Assembly: GCA_015056145.1 (NCBI GenBank)
Contig: SVGY01000006.1
Location: 25,990-89,989 of the forward strand
Source: Clostridiales bacterium
Lineage (GTDB): Bacteria; Bacillota; Clostridia; Christensenellales; Aristaeellaceae
Direction: 5' to 3'
DNA: 64,000 nucleotides
Shown here piece after piece: positions 50,619 to 58,873 of this stretch; within the stretch, counting starts at the first letter, position 1, and each line of letters opens with the position of its first letter. Both the position numbers and the translations under genes were made by a program. The notes beneath the pieces are model-generated. The model had not been told where the DNA came from and ran no database searches. It saw nothing but the letters and a program-made list of their open reading frames with translations.

Positions 50619-52115
50619 ATGGCCAAATCCAAACAATCCCCCTTCCAGCTGTGGAAGCAGCGTCTTGATGACAATACCCGGTCCGAAGTGTTGGATTTTT
50701 TCCGGGAAGTACGCCAGCACATTACTTTGCCCCGCAAGGAACGGGACTCCCTCATTGCCGATTTTGAAAAAGCTCTTCTTTGGTATGCAGGCAAGGGAGT
50801 ATCCCCGGAAGAGAGCATGCAACTTATTGCCCCGGAAAATCTGGGCGGTTTTTATGCCAGGCCCTCGGTTTTGTGGTATCCGCTGGACGATGCCGCAAAG
50901 ATCTATCCCCTGTCCATGAAGCATGGGCAAATGGCTGTATTCCGTCTTTCTGCAAGCCTGCTGGAGCCTGTAAGCCCAGAGCTTTTGCAAATGGCCCTGA
51001 ACTTCACCATCCGGCGTTTTCCCTGCTTTGCCACCACTGTAAAGAAAGGCTTTTTCTGGCACTATCTCAACGCCACAAAGCGCCGCTACATTGCGGAGCC
51101 GGAGCGGGATCTGCCCGTCAAACCCCTGAAGATTTCCAGCAGCGGTTCCCAGTCCTTCCGTGTGCTGTATTACGAAAACCGGATCAGTGTGGAATACTTC
51201 CACATCCTCACCGACGCCTCCGGCGGCATGCATTTCCTCAAAACCCTTGTGGCGGAATATCTGCGCCTTTTAGGCATACAGTCCAGCCCGGGGTACGGCG
51301 TGCTGGATATCAACGAGATCCCCGACCCGGAGGAAAGCTCCAACGCTTTTCTTGCCGCCGACCGCAAGGGACAGGCTTCCGGCCTTACCGACCGCATCGC
51401 TCTGCAGATGGGTGGTCGCCTTTCGCTGATCCGGCCGGCGAGGGTGGTGCAGTTCCGCATGTCTGCCAGCAATCTTCTGGAAACCGCCCGTCGCCGCAAT
51501 GCGACCATCTCCGAATATATTCTGGCTGTAATGTTCCTTGCTGCCCGCCGTGCCACCGATGAAACCAAGGGTTCCTTCAATATGCAGGTGCCCGTGAATA
51601 TGCGCAAATTCTATCCCACCAAAAGCCTGCGCAATTTCTCCATGTATTGCGGCGTACGCCTCTCCCTGGATGATATCCATGACATCGACGGTATCCTGCC
51701 GGAGATTTCCCGCCAGCTGAAGGAAAAATCCGCTCTGGAGCCCATGACGCAAATGATCCATTCCTCCACCCGGCTGGTCAGCTCCGTGCGGTGCATTCCC
51801 CTGTTTATCAAAGGGCCCATTGCCAGCGCCATCTATGGTTTTCTGGGGGACAAGATCTTCACTTCCACCCTCAGCAATCTGGGCGTGGTAGAAATGCCCC
51901 CGGAGCTCAGCCCCATGATTCGGGATATGGAGTTCATCCTTGGCACGGCCGTCACAAACCGTTCCGGTATCGGCATGGTCACCTTCGGCGATACCTCCAT
52001 GCTCAGCATTACCAAGCTCACCTCAGACCCCACCTTTGAAGAAGCCTTCTATGCGCTGCTCACTCAGGATGGCGTTCGTGTTGAGGTAGAAGGGAGTATT
52101 CCCTATGAAGATTAA
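50619..52115 (+). CDS. Condensation/alcohol-acetyltransferase-like CoA-dependent acyltransferase
   Basis: The 498-residue protein has the CAT/condensation fold layout: YFHILTDASGGMHFLKTLV around residues 193-211 corresponds to the HxxxDG active-site motif (H and D kept, G shifted by two), and NMQVPVNMRKFYPTKSLRNFS (about 325-345) resembles the second structural motif. Members acylate alcohols, glycans or peptides with acyl-CoA. The substrate is unknown. It overlaps the following membrane-protein gene by 11 bases, so the two likely act together. AAAGGAGG precedes the ATG. Confidence 0.75.
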   Translation: MAKSKQSPFQLWKQRLDDNTRSEVLDFFREVRQHITLPRKERDSLIADFEKALLWYAGKGVSPEESMQLIAPENLGGFYARPSVLWYPLDDAAKIYPLSMKHGQMAVFRLSASLLEPVSPELLQMALNFTIRRFPCFATTVKKGFFWHYLNATKRRYIAEPERDLPVKPLKISSSGSQSFRVLYYENRISVEYFHILTDASGGMHFLKTLVAEYLRLLGIQSSPGYGVLDINEIPDPEESSNAFLAADRKGQASGLTDRIALQMGGRLSLIRPARVVQFRMSASNLLETARRRNATISEYILAVMFLAARRATDETKGSFNMQVPVNMRKFYPTKSLRNFSMYCGVRLSLDDIHDIDGILPEISRQLKEKSALEPMTQMIHSSTRLVSSVRCIPLFIKGPIASAIYGFLGDKIFTSTLSNLGVVEMPPELSPMIRDMEFILGTAVTNRSGIGMVTFGDTSMLSITKLTSDPTFEEAFYALLTQDGVRVEVEGSIPYED

Positions 52116-52680
52116 AAACACATTTCCTACCCCCCGCAAGCAGACCCTGCAACTGCATCATGTGCTGCGCTGGGTACGATGGCCCTTCGGTGCAGCGGTA
52201 GTGATATGCCCGCTTGTGAACCTGTTTACCGGAAAGCCCTGGTGGAGCGCAGTGGTGCTTTGGGGCCTGTGGATCCTCTGGACGAATCTCTTCAATCCTG
52301 CCATGGTGGACTACAACCGGGTCAGCCAGTGCATCCGCCTGATATTTCAAGGTGTCATCCTGCAAATCCTCATTGACGTGCTCATTGCCCCGGGTTGGAT
52401 TTTCAACGTTGCGCCCATCTTCTGTTTCGGAGGACTCATTGTGGCAGGCGTTCTGTTCTTTTCGGATTTTCACCGTCAGCGGCACAATATGATGCCCCTG
52501 ATGCTGCTTTCCATCGGCTGCCTTGTGGCCGCCGTTGTGGGCCTTTCCATTCCCACGCCTGCCTGGACGTGGACCATTATCGTGCTGGGATCCCTTGCTC
52601 TGGCTATGCTCATTGCCTGCATCGCCACCACCGGCAAGGACTTTTTCCGCATCATCCACAAGTTTTTCCATATCAAATAA
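52105..52680 (+). CDS. Five-to-six-helix membrane protein (DUF6320-like), unknown
   Basis: The 191-residue protein is mostly hydrophobic helices (for example FGAAVVICPLVNLFTG and LMLLSIGCLVAAVVGLSI) with basic ends. I believe it belongs to the DUF6320-type family found beside condensation-like acyltransferases, but this name is from memory. The ATG lies inside the end of the acyltransferase gene, implying coupled translation and perhaps a membrane partner. Confidence 0.75.
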   Translation: MKIKNTFPTPRKQTLQLHHVLRWVRWPFGAAVVICPLVNLFTGKPWWSAVVLWGLWILWTNLFNPAMVDYNRVSQCIRLIFQGVILQILIDVLIAPGWIFNVAPIFCFGGLIVAGVLFFSDFHRQRHNMMPLMLLSIGCLVAAVVGLSIPTPAWTWTIIVLGSLALAMLIACIATTGKDFFRIIHKFFHIK

Positions 52681-52689
52681 GGAGCCTCT

Positions 52690-53082
52690 ATGCTTGAAGT
52701 TGTAGCCGCCATTCTGAAACGGGATGACCGTATTCTCATCTGCCAGCGCCCTGCCCACAAAGCCCGGGCACTCCAATGGGAGTTCCCCGGCGGCAAGGTG
52801 GAAAGCGGCGAAACCCGTGAGGAAGCCCTCATCCGGGAATGCCGGGAAGAGCTGGATATCTGCCTTAAGCCCGAATCCATCTTTACTGAAGTAACCCACC
52901 AATACCCCGATCTGACGGTGCACCTGACTTTCTTCCTGTGCAGCCTTCCCAGCGGAGAACCCCGTGCCCTGGAACACCATCAGATACGCTGGGCGACTCC
53001 GGAGGAGTTTTCTTCCGTGGACTTCTGCCCGGCAGATAAAGGGGTCGCCGATCTCATCTGCCGGAAAACCGGGAAAAAATAA
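52690..53082 (+). CDS. mutT: MutT-type NUDIX pyrophosphohydrolase
   Basis: The 130-residue NUDIX hydrolase has a full Nudix box GGKVESGETREEALIRECREEL (about residues 36-57) after WEFP. The short length and the MLEVVAAILKRDDRILICQR start fit the (deoxy)nucleoside triphosphate pyrophosphohydrolase branch that removes 8-oxo-dGTP. It lies 9 bases after the membrane protein gene. Confidence 0.92.
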   Translation: MLEVVAAILKRDDRILICQRPAHKARALQWEFPGGKVESGETREEALIRECREELDICLKPESIFTEVTHQYPDLTVHLTFFLCSLPSGEPRALEHHQIRWATPEEFSSVDFCPADKGVADLICRKTGKK

Positions 53083-53104
53083 GCCCGTTTCTTTTCTGTA
53101 CGGC

Positions 53105-53133
53105 TTGTTGTTTCCCGGTTATTGCGTTACAAT
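53105..53133 (+). promoter_or_regulatory. Promoter for pepF
   Basis: TTGTTG (53105-53110), 17-base spacer, TACAAT (53128-53133). Confidence 0.6.
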
Positions 53134-53175
53134 AGGATGCAGAATGATAATTCAATCATCAAGGAGGAACCATCC

Positions 53176-54978
53176 ATGAGCGATACCCTTAAGCTGCGCA
53201 AGGATCTGCCCGAATCCGTCAAGTGGCAGCCCAGCCATATTTATGCCACCCAACAGGATTGGGAAGACGATTTCGCCTTCATCAAGGAAAAAACGGCCCA
53301 GCTGGCCGCCTGCGCCGGCACCCTCAAGAACGGCCGTGATACTGTCCTTTCCACCCTGAAAATGTATGCAGAGGCCGGCGAACATCTCAGCCGTCTGTAC
53401 ACCTACGCCTCCACCAATCTCAACAGCGATAACTCCGACAGCTTCTATCAGGGCCTGTTTGCCCGCACCCAGGGCCTCTATGCCCAGTTCATCGCTGCCG
53501 TTGCTTTCCTGCAGCCCGAACTGCTCAAGCTGCCCAAAAAGGATCTGAAGGCCTACGCTGCCGACGAAGCCTTTGCCGATTTTGATACCATGCTTCAGGA
53601 TGTGGAACGCATGCGTCCCCACACCCTCTCCACCGAAATGGAAACCCTGCTGGCCGGCGCTCACGAGGTGCTGGATGCACCCGGCAACATCTACGACATG
53701 CTTACCGATGTGGATATGAGCCTTGGTAAGGTGAAGGACGAAAACGGCAAGCTGGTGGAGCTGACCCATGCCCGCTTCGGCTCCATGCTGGAAAGCAAGG
53801 ACCGCACCGTGCGCAAAGCCGCCTACGAGCGCATGATGAAAGCCTATGCCGCCTATGGCTCCACCTTTGCCGCCAGCTACTCTGCCAATGTCAAGGGCGA
53901 CGTGTTCACTGCCCGTGCCCACAAGTACGGCTCTGCCCGGGAAGCTGCCCTCTACCCCGACGATATTCCCGTTTCCGTATACGATAACCTGCTCAAGGCT
54001 GTACACGATGCCATTCCCACTCTGAATGCCTATTGCGGCCTCCGCAAGCAGGCCTTCGACCTGCCCACCGTGCATATGTATGACCTTTATGCCCCCATGG
54101 AGAAGGGCTTTGATACCAAGCTCACCTTCGACGAGGCTTACGACCTGCTGCTGGAAGCAGTTGCACCCCTGGGCAAGGATTACCAGGAGGTCGTCCGTTC
54201 TGCCAAGACCGGCGGCTGGATCGATGTATACGAGACCCCCAACAAAACCACCGGTGCCTACTCCAACGGTGGTGCCTATGGCGTGCATCCTTATGTTCTG
54301 CTGAACTTCCGCCCCGAGCTGGATGGTCTGCTTACCCTTGCCCACGAAATGGGCCACGCCATGCACAGCTACTATTCCAACAAGACCCAGCCCTTCGCCA
54401 AGAGCGATTACACCATTTTCGTTGCTGAAGTGGCCTCCACCTGCAATGAAGTGCTCACCATCCAGTACCTGCGCAAGAAGTACGAAGGCAACAAGGCTGC
54501 CCAGATGGCCCTCATTGGCCGCCTGCTGGAAGGCTTCCGCACCACCGTATTCCGCCAGACCATGTTTGCCGAATTTGAAATGAAGGCCCACGCCATGGAG
54601 GAAGCCGGTCAGCCCCTGACCCGTGAGACCCTCAGCGCCATGTACTACGACCTGAACAAGCAGTACTACGGCGGCGGCTGCCGTGTGGACAAGGTGGTGG
54701 AAAACGAGTGGATGCGCATCCCCCACTTCTATCGTTCCTTCTATGTGTACAAATATGCTACCGGTTTCTGTGCAGCCGTTGCCCTGGCCGACCGGGTGCT
54801 CAACGGCGGCGAGGAGGCCGTTGCTGCCTACCGTAAGTTCCTTACCCTCGGCGGCAGCATGAGCCCCATCGAGGAATTGAAGGTGGCCGGTGTGGATATG
54901 TCCACGCCTCAGCCCGTGGAGGCTGCACTGGACTTCTTTGCAAGCCAGCTGGCAGATTTCTCCGAAATGATGGATTGA
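53176..54978 (+). CDS. pepF: Oligoendopeptidase F (M3 family)
   Basis: The 600-residue cytoplasmic zinc peptidase has HEMGH at 390-394 (in TLAHEMGHAMHSYYS) and the downstream Glu ligand in FVAEVASTCNE. Also visible are the PepF N-terminal domain, the GGWIDVYE and YGVHPYVLLNF segments, and FYVYKYATGFCAA near the end. It degrades peptides of about 7-17 residues. ATG 53176 has AAGGAGG. Confidence 0.97.
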   Translation: MSDTLKLRKDLPESVKWQPSHIYATQQDWEDDFAFIKEKTAQLAACAGTLKNGRDTVLSTLKMYAEAGEHLSRLYTYASTNLNSDNSDSFYQGLFARTQGLYAQFIAAVAFLQPELLKLPKKDLKAYAADEAFADFDTMLQDVERMRPHTLSTEMETLLAGAHEVLDAPGNIYDMLTDVDMSLGKVKDENGKLVELTHARFGSMLESKDRTVRKAAYERMMKAYAAYGSTFAASYSANVKGDVFTARAHKYGSAREAALYPDDIPVSVYDNLLKAVHDAIPTLNAYCGLRKQAFDLPTVHMYDLYAPMEKGFDTKLTFDEAYDLLLEAVAPLGKDYQEVVRSAKTGGWIDVYETPNKTTGAYSNGGAYGVHPYVLLNFRPELDGLLTLAHEMGHAMHSYYSNKTQPFAKSDYTIFVAEVASTCNEVLTIQYLRKKYEGNKAAQMALIGRLLEGFRTTVFRQTMFAEFEMKAHAMEEAGQPLTRETLSAMYYDLNKQYYGGGCRVDKVVENEWMRIPHFYRSFYVYKYATGFCAAVALADRVLNGGEEAVAAYRKFLTLGGSMSPIEELKVAGVDMSTPQPVEAALDFFASQLADFSEMMD

Positions 54979-54991
54979 TCCTTTCCCATAC

Positions 54992-55025
54992 AAAGAGACC
55001 GGATATTTATCCGGCCTCTTTTTTT
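54992..55025 (+). terminator. pepF terminator, also the repeated end of each array 5 unit
   Basis: Stem CCGGATA / TATCCGG flanked by AGAG / CTCT, then seven T residues. The same structure recurs at about 55187, 55377, 55565 and 55750. Confidence 0.85.
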
Positions 55026-55783
55026 GTAGAAAAAAACAGCGCAGGGTGCAGGGGGATCATCCCCCTGCCGGGCGTGGGCAGAGCCCACATTCCTTGTGCC
55101 GCAGCACTTTCAAGAAAGCACGGCAAGCACCGAAGGTGCAAGAAGTGCGGATTTGACTGTCAAGAATGAGGTGTTTCGACAAGCTGAGACCGGATATTTA
55201 TCCGGCCTCTTTTTTGCAGAAAAAAACAGCGCAGGGTGCAGGGGGATCATCCCCCTGCCGGGCGTGGGCAGAGCCCACATTCCTAGTGCCGCAGCACTTT
55301 CAAGAAAGCACGGCGAGCACCGAAGGTGCAAGAAGTGCGGATTTGACCGTCAAGAATGAGGTGTTTCGACAAGCTGAGACCGGATATTTATCCAGCCTCT
55401 TTTTTGCAGAAAAAAAGCGCAGGGTGCAGGGGGATCATCCCCCTGCCGGGCGTGGGCAGAGCCCACATTCCTTGTGCCGCAGCACTTTCAAGAAGGCACG
55501 GCGAGCACCAAAGGTGCAAGAAGTTCGGATTTGACCGTCAAGAATGAGGTATTTCGACAAGCTGGGACCGGATATTTATCCAGCCTCATACTGTCAAAAA
55601 AGAGCAGGGTGCAGGGGGATCATCCCCCTGCCGGGCGTGGGCAGAGCCCACATTCCTTGTGCCGCAGCACTTTCAAGAAGGCACGGCAAACACCAAAGGT
55701 GCAAGAAGTGCGGATTTGACTGTCAAGAATGAGGTGTTTCGACAAGCTGGGACCGGATATTTATCCGGCCTCTTTTTTTGCAG
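55026..55783. repeat. Tandem intergenic repeat array 5 (family D, four units of 185-190 bp)
   Basis: GGGGGATCATCCCCC cores start at 55051, 55241, 55429 and 55614. Each unit contains a palindrome with arms GCAGGGGGAT, a hairpin GTGGGC / GCCCAC, a short GCACC / GGTGC hairpin, a conserved GTTTCGACAAGCTG tail, and the pepF-type terminator. The units start with AAACAGCGCAG, the first half of the pfkA terminator stem, so the array probably grew by duplication inside this convergent junction. Frames such as those reading MRCFDKL are repeat artefacts. Confidence 0.9.
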
Positions 55784-55823
55784 AAAAAAACAGCGCAGAG
55801 TTTTTTCTCTGCGCTGTTTTGAT
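55784..55823 (-). terminator. pfkA terminator (bidirectional)
   Basis: Perfect 13-bp stem AAACAGCGCAGAG / CTCTGCGCTGTTT with a six-base loop and T-runs in both directions. Confidence 0.85.
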
Positions 55824-55829
55824 AGTATA

Positions 55830-56939
55830 TTACAGACGGTTGATGATGTGATAAAGTTCTTCGTCGAAGGTGCGGGGCATTTCCAGGGCTTCTTCAATAG
55901 CCATGTTGAATACCTTGCCATCCCTTACGCCGATGCACTGATTGGTTTGGCCTTTTTCCAGCAGTTCCACCGCATGACGGCCAAACTGGAAGGCCAGTAC
56001 GTTATCGCAGGCAGTGGGCAGGCCGCCACGCTGGGTGTAACCCACCACAGTGGCACGCACCTCTGCGCCGCCGCACTTGATTTTCAAAAGCTGGGCAAGA
56101 TGCTCCACGGTGATGTCTTCATCGTCGTACACCTTGATGCCGTTATCCCGCAGCATGGTACGCCAGTCGAAGGGCTTCATCTTGGCAAAGCAGTTTTCGC
56201 AGATGATCAGCGTAGCGCTGGTGTTTCCTCTCTCGATTTGACGGTTCAGGCGGGCAGCGTAGGAATCAATATCCCACTCCATCTCCGGCACGATGAGCAT
56301 TTCAGCGCCGGTAGCCATGGCGGTACGCATGCCGATATCGCCGCAGTGGCGGCCCATTACCTGCACAATAGCGGGGCGGTCATGGCTGCGGCTGGTGGCC
56401 TTTACGGCGATCACTGCATCCATACAGGTATTAACAGCGGTATCATAACCAAGAGTGGCCTCGGTATAGGCAAGATCATTGTCGATGGTGCCGGGGATGC
56501 ACACGCAGCTGATGCCGTTGCGGGAAAGTGCACGGGCACCCTTATAGCTGCCGTCGCCGCCTACGACCACCACGGAAGTGATGCCAAGGGCACGCAGATT
56601 GTTAGCGCCGATTTTCTGATATTCTTCTTGAACAAATTCATCACAGCGTGCAGTATGCAGGAAAGTACCGGGCTGACCCAGATATTCACGAACCTTTCTT
56701 GCGGTCAGTTCTACAATATCGGGTTCCAGGGCTTTCCAGTCTGCCTCCGTCAGCTGCTCAGGATCGGAAATCTTGCTCACATCAAACTTGCTGTCCTTCA
56801 GCAGTACGCCGTCGTAGCCACCCTTGATGCCCACAACTTTGTAACCCTTAGAGCGTGCAAAAGAGACAACGGAGATAACCGCAGCATTCATGCCGGGTGC
56901 GTCGCCGCCGCTGGTGAGAATTCCGATGATCTTGCTCAT
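55830..56939 (-). CDS. pfkA: ATP-dependent 6-phosphofructokinase
   Basis: The 369-residue glycolytic enzyme has TSGGDAPGMNA (9-19), VVGGDGSYKGA (126-135), PGTIDND (149-155) and MGRHCGDIGM. Gly in GGDGS and in PGTIDND marks ATP rather than pyrophosphate dependence. It is about 50 residues longer than the usual 320; an insert of roughly 20-25 residues lies at about 50-85, before PGTFLHTARC. A ribosome site GGAG lies about 10 bases before the ATG. Confidence 0.95.
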   Translation of the reverse strand: MSKIIGILTSGGDAPGMNAAVISVVSFARSKGYKVVGIKGGYDGVLLKDSKFDVSKISDPEQLTEADWKALEPDIVELTARKVREYLGQPGTFLHTARCDEFVQEEYQKIGANNLRALGITSVVVVGGDGSYKGARALSRNGISCVCIPGTIDNDLAYTEATLGYDTAVNTCMDAVIAVKATSRSHDRPAIVQVMGRHCGDIGMRTAMATGAEMLIVPEMEWDIDSYAARLNRQIERGNTSATLIICENCFAKMKPFDWRTMLRDNGIKVYDDEDITVEHLAQLLKIKCGGAEVRATVVGYTQRGGLPTACDNVLAFQFGRHAVELLEKGQTNQCIGVRDGKVFNMAIEEALEMPRTFDEELYHIINRL

Positions 56940-57011
56940 AGTGTCACGACTCCTCTATTTATGCTCCTTCGGACATTTTTTCCTTTTTTTCGGAAAAAGC
57001 ATCCACATATC

Positions 57012-57039
57012 AGTATATCATACCAAAAAAAATTCGCAA
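57012..57039 (-). promoter_or_regulatory. Promoter for pfkA
   Basis: Minus strand: TTGCGA (57039-57034), 16-base spacer, TATACT (57017-57012). It overlaps the terminator of the upstream AraC-type gene. Confidence 0.5.
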
Positions 57040-57062
57040 GCCTCTTTATTGAAAAAAGGCTT
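57024..57062 (-). terminator. Terminator of the AraC-type gene
   Basis: Minus strand stem AAGCCT / AGGCTT with an A/T-rich loop, then GCGAATTTTTTTT. Confidence 0.5.
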
Positions 57063-57094
57063 ACGAAAAACAGTTTTCGATATATCCAAATGAA

Positions 57095-57979
57095 TTATTC
57101 ATCCTCCGCAACGCTACCCACATGGCGCAGGTATGCCGTGGGGCTCATGCCCACCACATGTTTGAACTGCTTGGAAAAATGATAGGGGTCGGACATGCCG
57201 ATCTCCACGCCCGTATCCTTCACGCTCATTCCGTTGCGCAAGAGGGTCTTGGCACGCTCCATCTTCTGGAACTGCAAATACCCCAGGGGCGGGATGCCCA
57301 GTTCTACTGTGAAGCGTTTACGGAACGCCTCCACGGGCATGCGGCTGATGGCGGCCATTTCCGCAAGGCTGAAGGATTCCTTGTACTGGCACTGACGCAT
57401 GGCGTCCACCACCCGGGCGATTTCATGGCTGAGCACTGCGCTGGTGGCCACGCTATGCCCCTTGTGGGCGGCGATAATGCCCCAGAGCAGCTGGGCCAGC
57501 TGGAAGCTTGCATCGGACGTGCCGCTGTGCCTGACCAACACCTGAACAATCTGCCGGATGAGCAAAATCTGGCTGGGCAAAATGCCTTGCTTGGCGGGTA
57601 CCCGGTTGTGGGCATTGATCTGTCGGAGCAATGTAGCGGTCAGGGGCCCGTCCAGAGTAAACCACAAAAGCCTGCAATCCTTTGCATTCAGCAGGCGGCA
57701 GCCTTCTGTGCCCGCAGGGATCATCACGCTTTCGCCCTTCAAAAGAGGCCAGCAGTGTTCGCCAAAAGCAAACTGCAGGTCGCCCTCATCCGCCACCAGA
57801 AGTGTCGGATAGCCAAGAGACTCTATTACATATTCCTGCTGGGAAAGCATTGCGCTGCCAGCATGCTTGATCCACACGCCGCTTTTCTCCACCAGCATGG
57901 CAGGATAGTGAATACCCTGCACAAATACGCCGGAATCGTTTTCATCGGCTCGTTTGGAAACAAAACGAAGTCCCTCCAC
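57095..57979 (-). CDS. AraC-family transcriptional regulator
   Basis: The 294-residue protein has a cupin-like N-terminal region (QFAFGEHCWPLLKGESVMIPAG) and a C-terminal pair of HTH motifs (FSLAEMAAISRMPVEAFRKRF and MSVKDTGVEIGMSDPYHFSKQFKHVVGMSPTAY). It probably senses a sugar or similar ligand. GTG 57979 is the likely start: AAGGAGG lies 6 bases upstream, while the ATG at 58021 falls right at the promoter -10. It lies just upstream of pfkA on the same strand. Confidence 0.92.
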   Translation of the reverse strand: MEGLRFVSKRADENDSGVFVQGIHYPAMLVEKSGVWIKHAGSAMLSQQEYVIESLGYPTLLVADEGDLQFAFGEHCWPLLKGESVMIPAGTEGCRLLNAKDCRLLWFTLDGPLTATLLRQINAHNRVPAKQGILPSQILLIRQIVQVLVRHSGTSDASFQLAQLLWGIIAAHKGHSVATSAVLSHEIARVVDAMRQCQYKESFSLAEMAAISRMPVEAFRKRFTVELGIPPLGYLQFQKMERAKTLLRNGMSVKDTGVEIGMSDPYHFSKQFKHVVGMSPTAYLRHVGSVAEDE

Positions 57980-58019
57980 AACACCCCTCCTTTTTGGCGC
58001 TTTTTTTACCACATCAGAC

Positions 58020-58047
58020 ATTTTAACACGTTATATTTTTTTGTCAA
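58020..58047 (-). promoter_or_regulatory. Promoter for the AraC-type gene
   Basis: Minus strand: TTGACA (58047-58042), 16-base spacer, TAAAAT (58025-58020). Its position excludes the ATG at 58021 as start unless the message is leaderless. Confidence 0.6.
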
Positions 58048-58077
58048 TGAATAACAATTGTTTATCAATTGTTTTTT

Positions 58078-58108
58078 ATCAAAAGCCGGTCAGCATACAC
58101 TGACCGGC
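58078..58108 (-). terminator. Terminator of the ftsH-PHP-VanW-ttcA run
   Basis: Minus strand stem GCCGGTCAG / CTGACCGGC with a 6-base loop, then TTTTGAT. Confidence 0.8.
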
Positions 58109-58117
58109 CTCAAATGC

Positions 58118-58858
58118 TTATTTTTCGCCGTCTCTTCCCGCTTCTTCCGGATACCAGAGATGGTACTGCTGGTGATTGCGCAGGGCTCCCAGCATACTCT
58201 CCTCAATATTGGGATAACGCTTGGCAAGCTCCTGAATAAGTTCCTTCATTTCCTGCCGCTTGGTATAGCCGTTGGCGGGACAGGGGTTATGCAGAATGGG
58301 CATTTCCAGCTTGCGCTGCATATGTATCACATGCTTTTCCGGTACAAAGGCCATGGGACGAATCACGGTGATATCCATACGGCTCATGTAGGTTTTGGGA
58401 TGGAATGTGTGCAGCCGTCCCTCAAAAAGCAGGCTCATCAGCAGGGTTTCCAGCACATCCTCCCGGTTATGGCCCAGAGCCAGCTTGTTGCAACCCAGCT
58501 CCTTGGCCCGCTCGCACAGCATAGCCCGGCGCATCTTGGCGCAAAGGGCACAGGGATGCTTATCCTTGCGGATCTCGAAGAGGATCTCATACAGATCTGT
58601 ATGGTCGATCTGAATGGGCACGTTCAGCTTTTCCGCATATGCCCGTATTGCGGAGGTATCCGGCGGTTCCTTGCCGGTGGTGAGCATGATGGCGTGCAGG
58701 GTAAAGTCGTCATGGCGTACATAGCGGTACAGGCTCAGGGCGTGCATAAGCAACATACTGTCCTTGCCGCCGCTGACGCCTACCGCCACCTTATCCCCAG
58801 GGGCAAACAGGCTGTATTCCTCGTCGCAGCGGCGAATGCTGCCAAGGGTCGTTTTCAC
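58118..58858 (-). CDS. TtcA-family PP-loop tRNA thiolation enzyme
   Basis: The 246-residue ATP pyrophosphatase has the PP-loop VSGGKDSM (about 28-35), CALC near 103-106 and a third cysteine in NPCPANG. These correspond to the 4Fe-4S-binding cysteines of TtcA, which thiolates C32 in tRNA; related enzymes act on other bases, so the exact position is not certain. GTG start with GAGAGGAAG. Last gene of the minus-strand run. Confidence 0.88.
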   Translation of the reverse strand: MKTTLGSIRRCDEEYSLFAPGDKVAVGVSGGKDSMLLMHALSLYRYVRHDDFTLHAIMLTTGKEPPDTSAIRAYAEKLNVPIQIDHTDLYEILFEIRKDKHPCALCAKMRRAMLCERAKELGCNKLALGHNREDVLETLLMSLLFEGRLHTFHPKTYMSRMDITVIRPMAFVPEKHVIHMQRKLEMPILHNPCPANGYTKRQEMKELIQELAKRYPNIEESMLGALRNHQQYHLWYPEEAGRDGEK

Positions 58859-58873
58859 TGGCTTCTTCCTCTC

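Noticed and set aside
53152..54993. A 613-codon minus-strand frame over pepF
   Set aside because: Gly/His/Val-rich antisense shadow of a biased gene; pepF on the plus strand has full catalytic motifs.
55026..55783. Integron cassette or attC array
   Set aside because: Units carry hairpins but no gene, no attC core sites and no integrase in the window.
55096..55921. Short frames such as MRCFDKL... and MPQHFQE... in array 5
   Set aside because: They repeat with the DNA unit, differ by frameshifts between copies and contain terminator hairpins; not protein genes.
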